From Pilatotrama ljubarskyi (taxonomy: Eukaryota; Basidiomycota; Agaricomycetes; Polyporales; Polyporaceae): a DNA stretch of 64,000 bases. The position numbers were made by a program, and so were the translations under genes. The notes under the pieces are model-generated. The model saw only the letters and a program-made list of their open reading frames with translations. It was not told the origin of the DNA and did no database searches. Location of the stretch: positions 186,001 through 250,000 of the forward strand of contig MU277679.1 in NCBI GenBank assembly GCA_022385805.1, given 5' to 3'. Below are positions 1 through 12,237 of this stretch, piece after piece; positions within the stretch are counted from its first letter, which is position 1, and the number at the start of each line of letters is the position of its first letter.

Positions 1-1256
1 CAGTTGTAGCACTTCCGGCGGACGCGGTCGCTTAGCTTCGTGTTCGCGTCGTCCGTGTGGATGATGTAGCTCGCCTGGCCGGGGTACGGCTGCGACGCGA
101 CGATCGTGGGGCGGATCGAGCGCGTCGAGAGCGGGACGCCGGGCGCGCCGTACGCGCCGCCGCCGCCCGCGGAGCCGTCGTCCGCGTAGCGCGCCATGCC
201 GCCGTTGGGCTGGTACGGGTAGGGTGGGGCCTGGTTCATGCTGTGTGCCTGGACCTGGGCGGGGTGGTGGTGGTGGAAGTAGGAGGGGGTGGACGGCTGC
301 GTGACCTGTGGTATATAAGTAGTACGGAGGGGAGGGCGTCAGTGAGAGCGTGAGAAGCGATCAGAGGCGGGCGGCAGCGGTGCGTACCGGCGGGGAGGGC
401 GAGATGGAGGTGCTCTCGAGGGAGGAGGCGGAGAGCGCGGGCGAGTGATGGAGGGTGGCGATGGGGGGCGGGGTGGGGTGGGAGGGCATGAACTGATACT
501 GGGCGTGGCCGTCAGAGCGATGGCTGTGGGAGCGTTACACTTGACGGGCGTTCTTATACACGAAAGGAGGGCGATGCGAACCTTATTGACCTGTCGACAC
601 CCATGTCCTCGACGCGATGGGGCATGTTTTGATGATGATACGGATACGGATACGGATAGAAGGACGGGGGATAGGGTGCGTGGGAATACTGCTGCAGCCC
701 GCCGAGCATGGTGTTTGTGTTCCGCGTCGAGAATTGAAGCGTACCGGGCAGTTGATCGGGTGATGGCACGTTAGCAGCAGAATGCAATCAGCAATGACGG
801 ACGGACACGGACCCAGCGCTGATCGACGTGACAGGGATACGGTGGCGGGAGCGAGTTCTCGTGCTTGAACCGTTTGTGAGGCGGGGACGCGGGCTGGGTC
901 GGTTCCTCGCCGCTCGGAGAGTGCCTGGCGGGGATGGACGAGGGCGGAGGGAGGAGGCGGGAGTCGGAGAGGCGGCTGTCAGGACGTGGGTAGTCCTGGT
1001 ACGTGTGCTGGTAGTGTTGTTGATGCTGGTGGTGGGAGAGCTGTGTGTGCTGGTGGTGGTACTGCTGGTCGTGTTGTTGCTGGTGTTGTTGCAGCTCGCG
1101 CTCGTGCTGCTGCGGGGTGGGGGTGGGAGACGGCGATCTGGGCTGGAGGGGGTCGCGGGACTGGGTGTCCGGTGGAGGCGAGTGGCTGTTGATACGATGA
1201 TGGTGAGGGGTGATTGTAGCGGTATATATACTTGGGAACACGCACGGCCTGTCCAT
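1..1256 (-). CDS. GATA-type zinc-finger transcription factor, 3' end cut by window edge
   Basis: Four exons fit in consistent phase: 1256-813, 691-591, 523-388 and 305 to beyond base 1. ATG at 1256 is the first in frame. The N-terminal exon is Pro/Ser rich with a His/Gln tract (about residues 60-105) and a short basic stretch (PPHKRFKHE) that may be a nuclear localisation signal. The last exon ends at the edge with LSDRVRRKCYNC, which matches the start of a GATA-type finger, including its first CxxC pair, as found in fungal GATA regulators. The rest of the finger is outside the window, so the class is inferred from this half-motif and the low-complexity N-terminus typical of such factors. The role would be nuclear DNA binding; targets are unknown. 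Splice sites of exon 2 are the least certain. Confidence 0.7.
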
Positions 1257-4200
1257 GTCGGGGACGCTGGACGTGGAAGGCTGTCCTGGGCCTTGGGGAG
1301 CTGTGCGGGAAGACGATGGGAAGTGATGAGAACTTGGGATCAGGAAGGAGGAGAAGACGAAGGCCGGGAACAGCAGACGCAAAACAGCGCAGCTATGAGA
1401 AACAGGAAGGAGGGGAAAGGAAGGAAAGAGTCGAAACCGCGGCGCTCACCCTCTCTCGAGCTCGACACCAGCACACGCATAGCTTAACTCGCACACCCTC
1501 CCATCAATCGCCCGCAAAACAATTTCAGCCCGCCCAGGCCGCACCCCCCAAATCGGGAACTCCCATCAGCCCCATCAATTCCCCGCGCGTTTCGGTCGCC
1601 GCTCAGACTCCCTCGCTCCGCGCGTTCTGCCGATCCTCCCAGGTCCCCCGTCGTCCACCCTCTCCTCTCCCTCTTTGCGCTGCTCGCCGCTGTCGCCGAG
1701 CGCACATGCACGCACGTCTGCCGCAGATCCAGATGGACGTTCCATCCGCCAGTCTATCAGCGTTCGTTTCCAATCCACGGCAGACAGACACTGCAGGAGC
1801 GTGTGGCCCCAACGTCGTGCGTCGAGATGAATGCAGGCGGCACATCCTCGGCCGCGCCGAATGCCATCAGGCCATCAGCTCTTCGCGCACTGATCGTTGG
1901 CAGCGGAAGACGCCCGTTCCATGCACCGGTCAGGGTCGTCGTGATAAGCTGTGGCCGGGAGTAATCAACTTATCGTACCTGATACGTATTCCCGCCCTCG
2001 TTCCCAGCTGATCGCGAGATCCCGGAGTCGTCGCCTGAGCCAGCTCTGTGCACGATGTCGATGATGACGATGCAGATGTCGCCCGTCTCTCCGCATCGAT
2101 CTCAGATGGCGTGTCGCCTTTCCCGTCTCGAGTCTGTCTCTGTTCGCGTCCCGCGCTGCGCATCTCCTTCCTCTCAGCTAGCAATGCACTTTCCTTTCTC
2201 TCTGAGTCCCCGGTCCGCCGACAGGCCTGATGCAGAACTCAATCACGTCCAGTGCGCAGTGGACGAGTCGTCCCACGTCTATTAGCACATCCCGCCTCAG
2301 ATGATGCGTTCCCTGCTTCAGGCAGGCGCGTCCCTGCACACTGTCTCCGACTCATCATGTCATCATCCCGTAAGTAGACGTCTATAGACACTTTGCCCGC
2401 GGCACACCCCGAAACACGACGCAGCGCACACGCCTTCCGTTCTTCACCTCGCAGACAGCAGCCTCAGCCATCTGTATCGTCCACCGAACCGCTGGGAACG
2501 ACATCCGCGTTCCAGGAAGCCGGCGACAGGAAGTGATTGAACTCTATCCCACCGCACAGCAATGCGACGCGTGGTCGTGGACGGTGTTGTACTCGACAGC
2601 ACCGGTCAATTCGAACGATGCGGCCTGATTCCAATCAGCGACCTCCACTGTTTTCCTCGCTGCTATGAGGCTCTGATCGCAAGCACGATGCGCCATCCGC
2701 CGCCCCTCGCCGGCGCGGCGTCTGCCACCTTTTCGCCCGTTCGCGCGTCTGCGCATCCTCCCCAGCCACGCGGCGGCCCTGCAGCAAGTGCACCCGGCAT
2801 ATACAGTCGTTTGCAAAATAAAGTGCACTCGCGCACGCGGCCGATTGCTATTTGGCTGTATTTGTTCCAGGTGAAGAAACCCGATTTGGCAGCGGTCAGC
2901 GCCTGATCAAGAACCCAGTGTGCGCGCCGATAGCGGCTCTCTGCACCTCTTCATTGAATAGTTCCATCCGGAAGCAGTCCGAGCATTCACTCAACGCATA
3001 AAACTTATTTGGTGTACTTGCGAGAGGAGATGGGATGAGTTTGGCCCCACTGTGACTGTGCCGGCTTGCGAGTCCTCTCTTGATCAGGCGCCGTGTGCCT
3101 ACTATATCAGACTTCTTTGGCGCCGCAAATATGACCAAACACGATATCGCCGCGCATGCGAGTGCACTTTATTATGCAAACGACTGTAAGCCTGATAGCG
3201 GACGGGACGGGATGTACGTACAAGGGCACAGGCGCTGTCGTATCATCGACGTACGTGGTTGGATTACGGAAGCCGCGCGCGCTGCACCGCTTGGGCGACC
3301 AGGTTCGCCAGCGGGATGTCCCAACATAGTACACGGTGCAGACCGCTCAAAAATTCGCCCGTCCTCGGACCTCCCGCCTCTTCGACAGACCACCGGAAGC
3401 GGTAGTCTTGCGCGGATTGCTTGACTACCGGCACGCCAGGTGAGCGCCAGCGACGGGCCAAACCTTCCCGCTCCTCCGACAGTCTGAATACGTTCTGCCC
3501 CTCCCCTCCGATGAATGCATATCTGATAGGCTTCTTCGAATTCTCGGGCACCATCACGGACGGGTGATGCATGATGCATGGTGGATCGCTTCTGCACGAG
3601 CTGACGGGCGCGCACCCGCGACGAGCGAGGACGCTTCGCTTAAGGGGAGACACGCCAGGTTCGGACAGCCGGTTCCCTTGTTCTCCTTCCAGGGGCGGGC
3701 GCACCCCAAAGAAAAGGAAAATCAGGGACCGTTTCGTGCGTATCACCCGAGTTCAGTCCGTGTCCGTGTCCGCGCCGGGTCAGGCCATGCCACGCTGCTG
3801 CCCGAGCGTGTTCAGGCTCTCCACTCCGTCTGGACTCCGGGCAGGCCCGCAGACTATTGGCGGGTCACCGAATCCGAGAGTAATGGTGACGGTGCCCGGC
3901 TACTGACGGTTGGGCTATATTGTGTCATTTTTCGTCCAGGTGATATCTGGATCGCTCGGGTGCCCGATGTTGAAGGAACCTGATGTTCAGCGTTCGCACA
4001 GACACCGGACGCACGCCGTGTCCCGCCGTGCAAGGGTCCGAGTGCCTTTTCGGGCTCGGGCAGGGCGGGCTGGTGTGGCTGTAGTATGCGTGCCATGGGA
4101 GATTCAAACAACAGAGATACGGCAGAGGACTTGGATGCGTTGCTCGTAACGAGGCAAATGAGATGGTGTGCGGCGCATTGTGCGAGCGTCCTCTGTTGCT

Positions 4201-4260
4201 CAGCGCTCATCCTTTGTTCAGTGCACTTTGCTCGTCGGTGAGGAGAGAAGAAGCACCGCG
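1257..4260. other. Intergenic, no convincing gene
   Basis: Roughly 3 kb upstream of the GATA gene. Open frames occur on both strands but none shows recognisable domains, consistent codon bias or splice-connected partners. A minus-strand frame at 3264-3746 reads somewhat protein-like but has no recognised motif. The segment next to 1256 probably holds the promoter and 5' leader of the GATA gene. Confidence 0.5.
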
Positions 4261-4310
4261 GAGTGGAGGAACGTTTGATCTTGCTGTTGCTGGACAGCGG
4301 GCGCATCGAA

Positions 4311-4735
4311 CGTTCCTCCTCTTTGGGCCCGAGAGTCGTGTACCGCTGACCGTCGCTGCGGTTGACGGGCAACGTTATCACTGGGTGTGATGATGTCGAG
4401 CCCCGCCGCCGCCGCATACGCCCAGCCTAACTGTGCGTGGTCATCGTATGCGTCGCACCTCCTGTCAGCGAAGCCATGCACACCCCAGGGAGGTGGAGTT
4501 GTCGGTCCGATTTCTGCCAGACAGCGAACGTTCCTCCTCTTTCGGAAAGCTATGGAGCCGTTTGCGCTGCGACACGATTATCGACATATTCCTGGTTGTG
4601 CAGGGAGGCCTGCGACGGTGAGCAGGGAACGTTATCACTGGCGTGAATGATGTCGAGCGCCGCGAACGCCGAGCTAAACCGTGCGTCGTCATCATGTGAG
4701 TCGCACATCCTATCAGCGAAGCCCTGCCCCCCGGA
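4311..4735 (+). repeat. Imperfect tandem duplication, two units of about 215-220 bp
   Basis: Several blocks recur in the same order. CGAACGTTCCTCCTCTTT occurs near 4308 and 4527. AACGTTATCACTGG followed by TGATGTCGAGC occurs near 4370 and 4629. A GTCATC...GTCGCAC...TCAGCGAAGCC stretch occurs near 4440-4475 and 4686-4722. The units have diverged by substitutions and small indels. No coding role is evident. Confidence 0.7.
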
Positions 4736-4790
4736 ACTTCCGCCAACAGCATGCAGAACAATCGACGACATGGCAACATCGTCGTCGATG

Positions 4791-7150
4791 CGTCGGTCGA
4801 CGAACAGATGCAATGCATGGTGATAGAGCAGCGGACCAGGGTCACCGCGCTTTCTATCACGGGAGCAGGTCGGACAGCGTCAGTAGCAGATGTCCGTGCA
4901 GGGCAAGAGCGGGAAAGAAGGGGAAGAGTACGGACAAAGGTACGAGGAAGGGCCCGGTGAAGGGACTCCAGTGCCCAGCACCGTACATCCGAGTCGGACC
5001 TTCTCTTTCCATTTCAGTCCCAGTACTTCAGCCACGGATCTGATATTATTCTCTTCCCAAATGCCGCCAGCGAATGTAACTTCTGCGCCGCCCCGGACTA
5101 CCGGACTCCCTCTGGACCTGTAGTTCTCTCCAGCTTCGCCTTCTCCACTGGTTGATTTGTCGCGGCGCACGCGCAGCCCCACCTACACCACCCCCATACG
5201 CATCGCAGCAGGAGGTGTGAATTCTATGCTTTAAGTTCTGCGTGAAACCGCTGCCTGGCCGGTGTTGATGGAGGGGCACAATCAACGCATCCGTCCCACG
5301 CCACGCGCCCCGCGCTTCGTCCGTGTCGGCCACCGCGTGTCGGCGACGGGCTAGGTTGCCACTGCTCGGGCGAGGCACAGGCCCTTGGTGTTCGATGTTC
5401 GCTGTTCGGGAGTCGGTATCGAGGAGCCCGGAGGCGGTGAGAGTGAATCCCGGGGAATGCTGGGATAATTGCTGCAGGCGGCTGCACGACGTCTCCCGCT
5501 TCCACGTCGCGTCGTAGCACGTCCGCAGGCCGCCGTACCTGCGGTGCCATCGGTGGAGCGGGTCGTCCTGGCCGCGGCGGGGAACATCATCTCATTGTCA
5601 CGACATTGCGATACTGTTATGGTTCATCAGCAGTACTCTCCGATTACGGGAGCTCGAGAGCGTCCTTGGGATCGGTCCGGCGACAAGATATTATCGATAC
5701 GTCCTACTCCCATTGACTTCTCGACCACACCGTCGTCACGGTCCGAGCGCATTGTTGTCCAGGCCGCCGTCCGACGCGCCTTTGATAGTCTTTGACCCCG
5801 TCGCCGACGCACGCGCTAGCATCCATCTGTTGCATCTCTGGATCCCTGGGTGGATGAATATCCCACGGCCGCATCGACTTGCGCATCGTCTACGAACGCT
5901 GTTCAGCCTAGGGCGGTACAACGATGGGCGGCGAGCCGCGTCCTACCCTCAGCTCGGCTGCACCGTGCTTGATCTTGGATGGACCATCGGTACAGCCCTG
6001 CATCCAGCGCGAGCCGCCACGTTGGGGCCCTGGGCCTCTCGTAATCGTGGCCCGAGTGATTTGCTGATTTTAATTTCCTGTGGGCACACGGAACTTGGGT
6101 ATGGTGCGCGTGCGGCGCGCCCGGCGAAACTCGAGAGAATTTAGACTAAGGGCAGAGCCTGTCCCAGTCTCAGTGGCCTCGGCGGCGTGATGGACGGCTG
6201 GGTAGAACGACCGTCAGGGTTCTCTATCCTCATTACCGAAGTCCGCGGGTTACTGACTTTTACTCTCCAGATTTTCTACGGAAAGACGAACGGGTAGCGA
6301 ACCAGCCTGAGTAGGATCCGCCTCTGTCGGCGTGTGGGGTGAGCGTCAAATGCTGCGCGGTCGTACGGTATACCCGACTCCATTTGCTCGTCTGCTGCTT
6401 CGCGTTCTCAGTTCCCACCACGCCCGCCCTCGCTCCCGAGGCTTCTCTCAGGAATGTCAGCTTGAAACGCGCCGGGCACGCTCGCGGGTCGTTCGGAAGG
6501 AGGGCTCTCGCTTGTTCGTGAATCATTCGGTGCTTCCGTGGTCTTCCACAGACTTGCTCGGAAAGGGGCAGAGAGCAGAAGTCGAACCATCCGCTCCAGC
6601 TGGGTGTACGGCAGGCATCACGCATATTTCGGGACCCATGTGGAGGACCCTGCCAGACGCGCGTCTCACTTGCGGGCGACACACAGAAATGCTGGAGACA
6701 GAAGGGAAAGGTGAGGCACGGGTGATACGCGGCACGGCACGGGCTTACCAAGCGGCAGGTGGTTCAAGAATACGAGGAGTATGAGTCACCCCGTCCGATC
6801 GACCGTCGGAAGTTGAAGGCTCATGTTCATTCGCCCACGCTACTCCAGAGATGCTCGACGCTGAGAGTGACGACGTGGTGAACGTACTCACCGTCCCGGT
6901 TCGTACCCTGCAGAGTGGATGCAGAGGCACTAGGCGCCGCCGCCTCCATAGCCTCGTCCTCGTACTGGACGCGCGGCGTGGCTTCTACGCTAGCACGTGC
7001 AGCTATCAGTGCACTGCGTTCGCTCCGGCCACATTGCGCCTCGCTAGATTGATGGGATAGACTTTCTTTAGGTCCACGGCAGGCCTGTCAAACGGCTGGC
7101 GTCGGCGGAGAAACCGTAGGATCGATGTGGCGTGCGCCATGAGGAGGTGC
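4791..7150. other. Intergenic, nothing recognised
   Basis: Many short overlapping open frames on both strands, none with a domain, signal peptide or coherent exon chain. No RNA gene seen. Confidence 0.45.
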
Positions 7151-7231
7151 ACCTGCAGAGACCCACATACGTATAGATGGACGCTCGAACTCTGCGGCGT
7201 GCGGCGAGACAGGTCTTATCGGTGACAGAGC

Positions 7232-7855
7232 TTGTACTCGGGAGGAAGAACGACGTACCGGCCTCGCGTCGCTTCCTACCGTGCTCAACCTCGCTCTGCT
7301 CTCGACGACTCCGAGTCCCAGGCTGGCCGTGCTCTCCTTGCTGCCGGAATCGTGTCCTCCACCGGCCGTCCTCTCATGCGAGCTTCCGCAAGCCCAGTCG
7401 ACACTCTGCGATGTTTCAGAGGACCTACTTTGATCCCCTCCGCTGCGACACCGACTTCTCCGTCACCGTTGACTAGGCAAGGACTCCACGGCGGCGAATT
7501 CAGCCCTATGGTGCCGAACCACAATATCTGCCTGGCTGGGAGGGGCAGCACGCCCTGCAGTGGGAGCCAATCCAACGCACCAGATCCGACTCTGCAGCCT
7601 GACGTGCAGCCAGAACGTTGTCAGCCGTCTTCGTCCATCGTATCATCTATTCAAGCCACTCACCACATACTCCACCGCGGCACCTTCCGGTCTCTAAATG
7701 AACCCGAAGAGGACGGTATGTTGGCCAAGCCCGCCCACATCGGTCGACCGCCATATTTCCACCGACGAAGCCTCCGTTTTCGAGAGCTTCTATGTTGTTT
7801 CGTTGTCGTGGCGATGAGCACATCCAGACATGCTCCAGAGCGAAGCGGTGAGTAG
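7232..7855 (+). other. Coding-like open frame of unknown status
   Basis: An open frame of about 200 codons whose stretch 7260-7480 uses mostly pyrimidine- or G-ending codons, as expected of a real exon here. It starts with a non-ATG codon, so it would need an upstream exon I could not define. The product is Ser/Pro/Arg rich with no recognised domain. It may be an exon of an unrecognised gene or chance. Confidence 0.2.
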
Positions 7856-10147
7856 TATCAGGATCTGATGTAGTGGCCCGCAGACTCATGCGGAGTGATG
7901 GAGGCTGGACGTTCGCGTTGTGATGGATCGCGTCGTCCCACCGTTCGTCACTGGAGAAAAGACCTTGAGAGAATCTACTCAACATAGGCAACGCTGTCCA
8001 AAAGGTTACAGACGACGAGCGAGACCAACATTCGTCTGCGCCTGGTAAGCGTCACCTAAATTGCGGGCGTGATGCCGGTGCTTTTGCATAACCTGTCAAT
8101 TAGGCGCCCTCTGACGGTCCTAGGATGCCTTCGGCCTCAATCAAACTCTCACGTGCTCCGTCTACGGGGTGCGGGCGTACGGATGAGACATCACCGGGAC
8201 CGACTCAAGTGCCCGGATGACACAGGTCGTATCCACCTCGTCCTATGGGCACGGATACGTTGTCAGACAAGGTTGAATGCGCCGGCTCCGGTGAGCACTC
8301 TTCACTCACAAATAACACCTAGCCAAGGGCATTCACCGTGTACACTGTACAGCGAACGTCCCAGGCCGCCTATCCCCGCTGTTGCATCGCGTAGGGCGGC
8401 TGCCTCAGGAGTTGCGCAGGAGCCGACGTGAGTCAACCTCTGAAAATTTTTGGGGGCGGATTCCTGATCGCTACCTGGAGCTGCACCGTGCCTGGGCCTG
8501 CCATCCAGCAGGACGCCTTCTGCGCCCGTCCCGAACGCCGTTCCCTCCGATAGTACGCCCCTCCGTGATCACTGACGCAGTCGAGCGGACTGATTTGTGC
8601 GTCTCCGCGGGCGCGTCACAGGAGCGCAGCATGGGCGTCAGAAGCCGTATATTGGCATTCGCCGATATGCGCCCGCGGTGGCACCTCCTAACGACCTCCA
8701 ATACTGCGATAGGCGAGTTAGAAGGACGGAAGGACAAAAACAGTCTTGGGAACGAACCTTCATGCCGTTTTGCCCGCTGCATTCGCCCATATCCACCGTC
8801 GACCTCATCCTCCGTGCGGAGACGGAGCGTCTCACGCCTGCCAGTGAGGTTCCGGAAGGCGTGATCGGAGAGAAAGCAGCACCGCGACACCGGAGAAGAG
8901 CGTCACGCACGTAGCTCTGTGCGCCAGGTGTACAGACGCGTACATGGTCAGGGGGCCGTCGCCATGGGCGAAGGAGATGGACGGGTAGGGGTTCTGAATG
9001 GGGTTAGCGCGCCCGCGCCCGCGCCGCATGTTCAAGAAAGGGCCTGCGACCCTGAGCCATCACGGCTTAGGTTTCCGCCGAGGAAGTCGGGGGAAGCGTC
9101 GGACGGTTAATAGAACTCTTGGACGGAGCGGCGCACGGTCATGGTGTGCAGACGGCGATGCCTTCCGCTAGCGGAACGAAGTCCAGCATGGGATATTCGG
9201 GGGTAATGCTTCTAGGACCAGACAGGAATTCTGCGACGAACTTCTGCGAATATCCGGGCAGGACCGCAGGCAGCGTCAGCGGTCGCATCATCTATCCTTT
9301 CACGGACGCTCACCGTCGCCTTTGAATCAGCATCCCTAGAAAACGAGTAGCCTGAGATCAGTCGGAGCGAATTCAGTGAGTATGCAATTAACGCACGTAA
9401 CCGCACATTTTAACCCACAAGAAGCGTGATTTCGAATATACAGGTCCAGCAACCTTGCCGCTCCGCGAAGTATCCTGCAGCTTCGTGAGCCTCGTGATCC
9501 GGTGTAGACGCCATAGCCGTTGGCCACTCTAAGCGCTATGCTCTGCGGAATACGTACTTACAATATGCGTGGTACCAACCGACCCGGCAGCAGCATCGCC
9601 GTTCCGCGCCCTGTGCAGCTATCACTGACCGGTGACAGTGGAAGATTTGTCCGAACATATCCAGAGAATGCAGCCTCGAGGCCTGGCAGCGCTCATGCGC
9701 ATGTGCAGCACTTGCTAGGAACGTTACGTTACGTTTCACAGCCTTCTTCGCAGCCACGTTTCGGGCTCTGGACCGGAGTGTGAGAGTGATGTGGCCTCTG
9801 CATCGTGGGGTTTTTGCGTACTGCGCCCTGCAGGGCCCTTCGTCCGCCACTCGCTTGGAGCGTTCGTCAGACAACTCCTCGGTCTGGAAAGACATCGGAC
9901 CTGATCCTTTGTCGAGCTTGAAGTTGTTCAGCACAGCATGGCTGCGTGGTTGTGGTGTGGACAGAGTTGTTGACGCTGCGCCGGGTCAGTCGTAGTACGG
10001 GCACGCGGGTGATGGCAGTATGATGGCCTCGATCTATGGAGTGATCTCGATCGCCTTATTCGGCAAGTCCCGCTCGTGAACACCTACCACCATCATCTCT
10101 CGCCAGGACGCACATTCAGTGCGTACGGTCGGTGAATGAGAATCAAT
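7856..10147. other. Intergenic, nothing recognised
   Basis: Overlapping short frames on both strands with no motif. The final few hundred bases precede the TRIP4-type gene and presumably include its promoter. Confidence 0.45.
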
Positions 10148-11042
10148 ATGGCTGGTATATATGAAATACTAAGCCCATATTGTGTATTGCAGAACTGAGA
10201 ATGCATCACACGGCATGGACAAAGAAGGGATCGTCCCTCCCCTCAGATAGAATTCCACCCAAGGTTCAGTCCCAGGCAGCCCCAGCAAAGTTCAAAGGAA
10301 AGCAAAAGGACACAGCGGGACCACCGAAGAGCAAGGAGGTCCGAAAGCTCGAGAAGTTGCGCGACGATCTCCGCAAAGCCTCAGGGCGCGACAAAGACCC
10401 CAACGGTGGTTGCTTCTGTCAAGGTCCGTCCCGCTACTACCCCGTGTGCTCTCTCCTCTTCTCCATTGACCGCCGATCTATGCAGCCAGGATGCACCCGC
10501 TATCACCGTATACGCCCATCTGTCGCGGTTGCGGCCTGATCCTCTGCGAACTGAATTTGCCAAACCACGCCTGTCCGCATTGTGGCGGGGTATTGCTCAC
10601 GCCGGCTGCGCGAGACAATCTCGTAGAGACGCTGGATGCCAGGATTTCCGAGACGATGGCAAAGGAGGAGGAGGAACGGCAGCGTGCCATACAGGCCGCA
10701 CGGAGCGCAGAGGGAGCCTTCCCTACGCTCTCGGCCGCCGCCTCACGCGCCAGCACGCCCGGACCAGGCTCTGACGCCCAGTCGTCGCATCCAGTCAACC
10801 AGAGTCACAAGGTGCTCTCCCTGGACTCGAAGACCAGGAAGGTCAAAGTCTCGTCGTACACGCCGCCCTCCGTCTCTCGAGCCGCTTCTGCAGAGAAAAT
10901 CGCCAGGGAGACCGAGCCTGAGCATAAGCGCGTACCAGCACCTCCGCCCGAAGTCGTCTGCGCCCCAGCGCCGAGCTCGCACAGGCCTTGGGCGAACACC
11001 CGGGGCCTGAACGTCACCTATGTCCCCCCATCCCGGGTCTGA
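10148..11042 (+). CDS. TRIP4/ASC-1-like C2HC5 zinc-finger protein
   Basis: Exons 10148-10154, 10193-10423 and 10486-11042 give 264 residues. A start at ATG 10201, without the 38-bp first intron, is equally possible. After a basic Lys-rich N-terminal region the protein carries GCFCQ, then TPICRGCGLILCE and HACPHCGG, across residues about 78-115. This is the spaced Cys/His cluster of the zf-C2HC5 domain of activating signal cointegrator 1 (TRIP4). A short helical charged segment and a Ser/Pro-rich tail follow. In animals TRIP4 is a transcription coactivator and part of a ribosome-quality-control helicase complex; fungal forms are usually short and lack the ASCH domain, as here. It probably acts in nucleus or cytosol. 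Confidence 0.85.
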
Positions 11043-12237
11043 TCACGGTGTATTCGGTAGGCTGTCAGCGACCCTTCCCAACACCTGCACTGACGCATGA
11101 TATTTCGGGCAGATTGCACAAAGGTGGTCGGAGACACGGCGCCTTATTGCACCACGCTGGTCAGGCCGTAGCGTAGCATCCGCGTAATACCGTGCTTGCG
11201 AGAGACCGTCCAGGTTTCTTGATTTGCCACTACTCTACTCTGTCCTTCTTGCAGAAGTGCACCAACACCAGGCCCCTACTACCCCTCCCAGACGTTTACA
11301 CATATTTTCAGCCACTTGTGAACTTGGGATTGGTACCACCGCATGCGGACCAATCTGCCGTACATCGAGACCCAACTTAGAAGGCCTGCGATAACCATGC
11401 ACGCCGGACATCGGCGCAGTCCCTCGTTTAACCCACTGCATGCCTGCTCGGACCCAGAAGGCACTCGGGATGCCGCGAAGTATAGACTGGACGCATAGCA
11501 TTACTGATGGTGATCAGAACAACGTTGGCGAAGAACAACGGTAACTGCGACGGGATAGAGCGACGGATAGATGTGATGATACAGAAGGCGGCGAGAGCGA
11601 CAGCAAACCTGACGGGAATTCGGGAGGCACAACTTAACAAGAGAACTTGAAACAAGAAGGGGAGAATACGGTAATGATAGATACGCAACATCCGCGAGAT
11701 CAGTCGAAATCTACCGAGTATTTGTACAGTAAGAGGAGGACAAGGACGGGCAGCATCGTCCGACTAGTAAGGCAGATAGAAGTTCAAAGCCGATAACATC
11801 CGTGCAGCAACGCGATCCGACTACCACTCCTGGACTTGCATTCGCTGGCTTCCGCGGCGCGGGGGTCGTCTGCTATCGCAGTGAACCGCCGCCGAACATC
11901 AGAAGAGACTGCACAGGCGGCGAAAACGGGGTGGATAGGCCATCATGCCGCAAGCTGTGCGTATTGCGGCAGTTGCAACTTTCTGTCGCCCTTTCTTGTG
12001 TAAACCCGTCGGCGGTGGAAGCTACAGCGGCCACTACGAGCGTGGAGGGAGTCACGGTACTTTGACGACCGGCGCTGCGGGCGTGTACGTTGACATCACG
12101 AGCGCCCATAAAGGCGCCCAGGCTTTGCCAGAAAGCTAGCCATGAGGGGTCGCGTGTTTGACCAAGGGATCCGTCCTCGGATTCAGATGCGGCCAGGCTG
12201 AAGGGTACGATGTCGAGTTTGCGACGCAGAATTGACA
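11043..12237. other. Gap between convergent genes
   Basis: Lies between two converging genes and should hold both 3' ends. A minus-strand ATG frame (12241-11873, 122 codons) begins in a TGATG overlap with the stop of the coiled-coil gene. It has no recognised domain and is probably 3' untranslated sequence, although a small separate ORF cannot be excluded. Confidence 0.4.
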
